A DNA stretch of 36,574 nucleotides from Pelagimonas sp. GTDB taxonomy: Bacteria > Pseudomonadota > Alphaproteobacteria > Rhodobacterales > Rhodobacteraceae. The DNA lies in the NCBI GenBank assembly GCA_025210265.1, contig JAOASD010000038.1, positions 1-36,574 of the forward strand, written 5' to 3'. The translations under genes and the position numbers were made by a program. Of the stretch, positions 32,790-36,574 are shown piece after piece (the first letter of the stretch is position 1; every line of letters begins with the position of its first letter). The notes beneath the pieces were generated by a model that saw nothing but the letters and a program-made list of their open reading frames with translations, did no database searches and was not told the origin of the DNA.

Positions 32790-34346
32790 ATGGGAAATGC
32801 ATTGGCCGCGCTGGAATATCTGGCGCTTGTTTTTGTGTTCCTGATCGGGGTCGCCTCGGCGCTGATCATCGTGCTGTATGTGATCGACAAAACGCAAAAG
32901 GGCGATGCGATCCGGCGGAACTATCCGGTGATTGGCCGGTTCCGGGCGCTGTTCACCGAGCTGGGGGAATTTTTCCGCCAGTATTTCTTTGCCATGGACC
33001 GCGAGGAAATGCCGTTCAACCGGGCGCAGCGCAACTGGGTCTATAATGCGTCTTCGGCCAAGGGGAACACAGTGGCGTTCGGGTCGACCCGCAATTTGAA
33101 CGTGCCGGGCACGCCGATTTTCATGAACGCGGTGTTCCCGCCGCTGGACGATCAATATGCTTCGACCGCGCCGATGGTGATCGGCCCGCATTGCCGTACG
33201 CCCTATGCGGCCCCGTCGATTTTCAACATTTCCGGCATGTCCTATGGCGCGCTGTCTCGACCGGCAGTGCAGGCGTTGAGTCGCGGCGCGGCCAAGGCCG
33301 GGATCTGGATGAACACGGGTGAGGGCGGGCTGTCCCCCTATCATCTGGAGGGCGGCTGCGATGTGGTTTACCAGATCGGCACCGCGAAATTCGGGGTGCG
33401 GGACGAGGCGGGCAACCTTAGCGATGACAAGCTGCGCGAGGTTGCGGCGCATCCACAGGTGCGGATGTTTGAAATCAAGCTGAGCCAGGGCGCAAAGCCC
33501 GGCAAAGGCGGCATCCTGCCTGCGGCCAAGATTGACGATGAGGTCGCGCGCATTCGCGGTGTCCCGGTAGGCGAGGATGCGATTTCCCCCAATCGTCACC
33601 GCGAGGTGGATGATTTTGACGGGCTGCTGGATCTGATCGCCCATATTCGCGAGGTCACGGGCAAGCCGGTGGGGTTCAAGACCTGCCTTGGCTCTGCCGA
33701 TCCGTGGTTCGAGTTCTTCCGCAAGGTGAAAGAGCGCGGTATCGAGAGCGCCCCGGATTTCATCACCGTGGATGGGGGCGAGGGGGGTACCGGCGCGGCC
33801 CCTATGCCCTTGATTGATCTGGTTGGTCTGCCCCTGCGCGAGGCGCTGATCCGCATGGTGGATCTGCGGGATTTGGCCGGGCTGCATGATCGCATCCGCA
33901 TCGTTGCCAGTGGCAAGCTGGTCGCGCCCGGCGATGTGGCCTGGGCGATCTGCTGCGGCGCGGATTTTGTCACCACGGCGCGGGGCTTTATGTTTTCGCT
34001 GGGCTGTATTCAGGCCTTGAAATGCAACAAGAATACCTGCCCCACGGGGATCACGACTCACGATCCGGCGCTGCATAAGGGGCTGGTTGTCACGGAAAAG
34101 GATGCCCGCGTGGCCTCTTACGCCAAATCCATCATCAAAGAGGTGGAAACCGTGGCCCATTCCGTTGGGGTGGGCGAGCCGCGCCAGATGCGGCGGCACC
34201 ATGTGCGGGTTGTGCGCGACGATGGCAGCTCGGCCCAGATGAGCGAGATGTATCCGTCCGCCCATCAGGTCGATGGCATGATCCCCGAAACCGAGATGTT
34301 TGCCCAGGCGCTGCGCCGCATGTCTGTGCGTGAACCGGCGGAGTAG
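32790..34346 (+). CDS. Membrane-anchored FMN-binding glutamate synthase (GltS-like) family protein
   Basis: The 518-residue protein starts with a transmembrane helix (about 9-32, EYLALVFVFLIGVASALIIV). The rest resembles the FMN domain of the large subunit of glutamate synthase: NISGMSYGALSRPAVQALSRGA, TGEGGLSPYHLEGG, FEIKLSQGAKPGKGG, DFITVDGGEGGTGAAP, and an iron-sulfur cysteine set C406-x5-C412-x4-C417 (CIQALKCNKNTCPTG). It lacks the N-terminal glutaminase domain and the C-terminal glutamate synthase beta-helix, so it cannot use glutamine the standard way. Stand-alone proteins of this kind are widespread, and their reaction is not settled; an ammonia-dependent glutamate synthase or another FMN/Fe-S oxidoreductase is possible. 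No small subunit (GltD) lies nearby. The start is decided by the ribosome site at 32778. Confidence 0.88.
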   Translation: MGNALAALEYLALVFVFLIGVASALIIVLYVIDKTQKGDAIRRNYPVIGRFRALFTELGEFFRQYFFAMDREEMPFNRAQRNWVYNASSAKGNTVAFGSTRNLNVPGTPIFMNAVFPPLDDQYASTAPMVIGPHCRTPYAAPSIFNISGMSYGALSRPAVQALSRGAAKAGIWMNTGEGGLSPYHLEGGCDVVYQIGTAKFGVRDEAGNLSDDKLREVAAHPQVRMFEIKLSQGAKPGKGGILPAAKIDDEVARIRGVPVGEDAISPNRHREVDDFDGLLDLIAHIREVTGKPVGFKTCLGSADPWFEFFRKVKERGIESAPDFITVDGGEGGTGAAPMPLIDLVGLPLREALIRMVDLRDLAGLHDRIRIVASGKLVAPGDVAWAICCGADFVTTARGFMFSLGCIQALKCNKNTCPTGITTHDPALHKGLVVTEKDARVASYAKSIIKEVETVAHSVGVGEPRQMRRHHVRVVRDDGSSAQMSEMYPSAHQVDGMIPETEMFAQALRRMSVREPAE

Positions 34347-34458
34347 GGCTGGCCCGCTGCAAGATGTTTCAATCCCGGCACGTCATCGTGAGACAACGTG
34401 GTTTGGCGCGCCGGGCCCGGCCTTCTACATAAGGTGAAACACTTTACAGGAGACCCCG

Positions 34459-35385
34459 ATGGCCTTTCGCTGGAAAAATGATCTGACCCATGCTGATGTC
34501 ACCCCGCGTGATGTCTTTTTGAACCGTCGCCAGATTCTGGCCGGTCTCGGCGCTGGGGCGGCGATTGGTGCAGGGGCGGTGATTGCGGGCGGGATGCCGA
34601 CGCAGGCATCTGCACAGCAGGGGCTGACCCCCAATAGCCTGGAGGACATCACCAATTACTGCAACTATTATGAGTTCGGCACCAGCAAAGAAGATCCCGC
34701 CAAACATGCGCACCAGCTGACCACCGCGCCCTGGTCGGTCAAGATTGACGGGATGGTGGACCGCCCCGGCGACTATGCGCTGGACGAGATCATGTCCGCC
34801 ATGACGATCGAGGAACGCATCTATCGCTTCCGCTGTGTCGAGGCCTGGTCGATGGTTGTGCCCTGGAACGGGTTCGAACTGGCGGATCTGCTGGATCTGG
34901 CTGGTGTGCAGTCCGGTGCCAAATATGTGGCCTTTGAAACCGTCTATCGGCCCGAGGAAATGCCCGGCACGCGCTTTCCGGTGCTGGACTGGCCCTATGT
35001 CGAAGGGCTGCGTCTGGACGAGGCCATGCACCCGCTGACCATGATGGCCACCGGTATTTACGGCAAACCGCTGCCCAATCAGAACGGCGCGCCCCTGCGG
35101 CTGGTTGTGCCATGGAAATACGGCTTTAAATCCATCAAATCCGTGGTGCGCATTACCCTGACCGACACGCAGCCGCCCACCAGCTGGAACAAGGCGAATG
35201 GCCGCGAATACGGGTTCTATTCCAATGTGAACCCCGAGGTGGACCATCCCCGCTGGTCGCAGGCCACTGAACGCCCACTTGGCGGGGGGCTGTTTTCTCG
35301 GCGTAAGCCGACTTTGATGTTCAACGGTTACGAAGAAGAGGTGGCCGGGCTGTACGAGGGTATGGACCTCCGGGCAAACTTCTGA
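34459..35385 (+). CDS. msrP: Protein-methionine-sulfoxide reductase catalytic subunit MsrP (YedY)
   Basis: The 308-residue protein has a Tat signal peptide, [20 protein letters not shown] (twin Arg at 23-24), with likely cleavage after ASA. The molybdopterin enzyme core is clear: [19 protein letters not shown], whose C126 coordinates molybdenum, then [10 protein letters not shown], and [21 protein letters not shown]. It reduces methionine sulfoxide in oxidised periplasmic proteins, taking electrons from MsrQ. AGGAG lies six bases from the ATG. The operon continues with a small membrane protein and msrQ. All expected residues are present, so it should be active. Confidence 0.95.
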   Translation: MAFRWKNDLTHADVTPRDVFLNRRQILAGLGAGAAIGAGAVIAGGMPTQASAQQGLTPNSLEDITNYCNYYEFGTSKEDPAKHAHQLTTAPWSVKIDGMVDRPGDYALDEIMSAMTIEERIYRFRCVEAWSMVVPWNGFELADLLDLAGVQSGAKYVAFETVYRPEEMPGTRFPVLDWPYVEGLRLDEAMHPLTMMATGIYGKPLPNQNGAPLRLVVPWKYGFKSIKSVVRITLTDTQPPTSWNKANGREYGFYSNVNPEVDHPRWSQATERPLGGGLFSRRKPTLMFNGYEEEVAGLYEGMDLRANF

Positions 35386-35393
35386 GGCTGAGG

Positions 35394-35792
35394 ATGGCAC
35401 GGTTTGCAGAGATCTTCGCCAGCCTGAGGCGGATGCCCGTTTGGGTGCAGATATGGATGCTGGTCATTTTGATGCCGGTGAATTTCCTGTCCCTCTTCTT
35501 TATCGCGGAACCCGGTGGTCTGGTGATCGCTGCCCTGGCCGTTGGCGGAATGATGGCCAATTTGCCGATTATGCTTGTGCAGCGCGGATTCGGGGCGGCG
35601 ATGTCGGTGCCCCATGTGATCCTATGGACCCCGGCGGTGCTGATTGCGCTTTGGCTTTTGGTTTCGGGTGCGGTCGCAGGATCGCCCTATGCGGCGTTCC
35701 TCTGGGCCTTTTGTATCGTCAACGCGATCTCCTTGGGCTTTGATATCAAAGACACGCGCGCGTGGATGCGTGGGAAGAGGGGCGTTGCCTGA
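35394..35792 (+). CDS. Four-helix membrane protein of unknown function inside the msrPQ operon
   Basis: I do not recognise this 132-residue protein. It has about four transmembrane helices: VWVQIWMLVILMPVNFLSLFF, GGLVIAALAVGGMMANLPIM, VPHVILWTPAVLIALWLLVSG and FLWAFCIVNAISLGFDI. It ends with a basic tail, RAWMRGKRGVA. It begins eight bases after the msrP stop, with AGGCTGAGG as ribosome site, and its stop overlaps the msrQ start by one base (TGATG). That coupling on both sides suggests it works with MsrP-MsrQ, perhaps helping heme or quinone handling, but no motif shows a function. MsrQ and MsrP are normally adjacent, so the inserted gene is unusual. Confidence 0.75.
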   Translation: MARFAEIFASLRRMPVWVQIWMLVILMPVNFLSLFFIAEPGGLVIAALAVGGMMANLPIMLVQRGFGAAMSVPHVILWTPAVLIALWLLVSGAVAGSPYAAFLWAFCIVNAISLGFDIKDTRAWMRGKRGVA

Positions 35793-36424
35793 TGGTTGAC
35801 CTGATCAACAGAACTGTGCGGCGGGTGCCGACATGGGTGGTGTATCTGATGCTGACACTGCCTGCGCCTTGGCTCTTTTACCAAGGTCTGACGGGTGGGC
35901 TTGGTGTCGAGCCAATCAAGGCTCTGGAGCACGCATACGGTGAAATTGCCTTGCAGCTCCTCATCGCGGGGCTGGCCGTTACGCCGCTACGACGCTTTGC
36001 GGGGGTGAATCTGCTGAAATTCCGCCGAGCCGTTGGCTTGATGGCATTCTTCTATGTTGTGGCGCATTTGATGGTCTGGCTGGTGCTGGATGTGCAGCTG
36101 CTCTCTCAGATCTGGGCAGATATCCTCAAACGCCCGTATATCACGGTGGGCATGGCTGGGTTTCTTGTCATGGTGCCTCTGGCCATCACTTCGACCAATG
36201 GCTGGGTTCGCCGCCTCGGTGCCAGTTGGCGCCGCCTGCACAAACTGACCTATCTGGCGGTTGTGCTGGGTGGGGTGCATTTTATCATGCTGCGCAAAGG
36301 GCTGCAGATTGAACCTCTGCTCTACATGGGGGCGATCCTGGTGCTGTTGCTTCTGCGCAAGCAGGCGACAAAGCCCGGCGGACGGGCGGGGCCTTCTCTC
36401 TGGCGCGGCAAACTTGGCACCTGA
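35792..36424 (+). CDS. msrQ: Heme-binding membrane subunit MsrQ of the protein-methionine-sulfoxide reductase
   Basis: The 210-residue protein has about six transmembrane helices of the ferric-reductase-like fold. Family features are VVYLMLTLPAPWLFYQGLTG, GEIALQLLIAGLAVTPLRRF, FRRAVGLMAFFYVVAHLMVWLVLD with a heme-ligand His, SWRRLHKLTYLAVVLGGVHFIML with two more His, and a basic tail. It passes electrons from quinol and respiratory sources to MsrP. The start at 35792 shares one base with the preceding stop (TGATG), so it is translationally coupled. The rejected longer frame begins inside the previous gene. A terminator follows 30 bases later. Confidence 0.94.
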   Translation: MVDLINRTVRRVPTWVVYLMLTLPAPWLFYQGLTGGLGVEPIKALEHAYGEIALQLLIAGLAVTPLRRFAGVNLLKFRRAVGLMAFFYVVAHLMVWLVLDVQLLSQIWADILKRPYITVGMAGFLVMVPLAITSTNGWVRRLGASWRRLHKLTYLAVVLGGVHFIMLRKGLQIEPLLYMGAILVLLLLRKQATKPGGRAGPSLWRGKLGT

Positions 36425-36453
36425 GTTTAGGTTTCTCCATTGTTTCTCCTCAG

Positions 36454-36481
36454 CACCGTCCTTTGTTGGGCGGTGTTTTTC
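36454..36481 (+). terminator. Rho-independent terminator of the msrP operon
   Basis: CACCGTCC (36454-36461) pairs with GGGCGGTG (36468-36475), including one G-U pair, around TTTGTT, and is followed by TTTTT. It lies 30 bases beyond the msrQ stop. From 36482 to the end of the window there is G/T-rich sequence in which I see no gene. Confidence 0.85.
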
Positions 36482-36574
36482 GTTCCCACACTTGATTCCT
36501 GGTGGTGTTGTTTGGGGTTTCCAGGTGAGTCCTTTGGGGTTTTGGAGGGTGGGGCCGCAATATGTAGTGTTGGC

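Overview
The window is high-GC chromosomal DNA from an alphaproteobacterium, most likely a Rhodobacterales/Roseobacter-group species. The supports are an RpoE-ChrR pair of the Rhodobacter sphaeroides type, a lipoyl-fused E3 beside a homodimeric AceE, DinB with an N-terminal Cys4 extension, and GAGG/AAGGAG ribosome binding sites. Coding density is very high. No tRNA, rRNA, insertion sequence, prophage or CRISPR array was seen, and no gap without a gene exceeds 300 bases.

Layout. (1) 1-1185: the 5' end of a glutathione-dependent formaldehyde dehydrogenase (minus) and a divergent DMT-family exporter. (2) 1182-9251: a polyamine block. The minus-strand operon potF-potA-potH-potI-FAD oxidoreductase faces a divergent FadR-type GntR regulator, which is followed by a class III aminotransferase. 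Together they look like putrescine/spermidine import plus two ways to open catabolism, with a candidate operator shared by the two promoters. (3) 9275-13722: a bidirectional terminator, a 36-residue small ORF (minus), mutL, rmuC and an ornithine cyclodeaminase family gene. (4) 13935-19784: aceE-aceF-lpd, with a perfect palindrome just upstream and a strong terminator at the end. The E3 subunit carries its own lipoyl domain. (5) 19824-24622: chrR and rpoE (minus), divergent from a four-gene operon (COG2907 flavoprotein, DUF1365, DUF3833, SDR). This matches the singlet-oxygen/furan-fatty-acid module of R. sphaeroides. (6) 24690-28178: a DUF3775 protein, dinB, a Nudix hydrolase, a small unknown protein and pyrF. 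(7) 28069-32672: clpB with a heat-shock-type promoter, dgt and a secreted DUF302 protein. (8) 32790-36481: a membrane-anchored GltS-like FMN protein, then msrP, an unknown membrane protein and msrQ in one operon, closed by a terminator.

Most genes are recognisable families. The least explained parts are the 36-residue ORF, the membrane protein between msrP and msrQ, the roughly 90-residue insertion in the polyamine ATPase, several perfect inverted repeats between operon genes, and the divergent sigma-E control region with its fatty-acid-modifying operon. All functional statements come from reading motifs and context; no database search was run.
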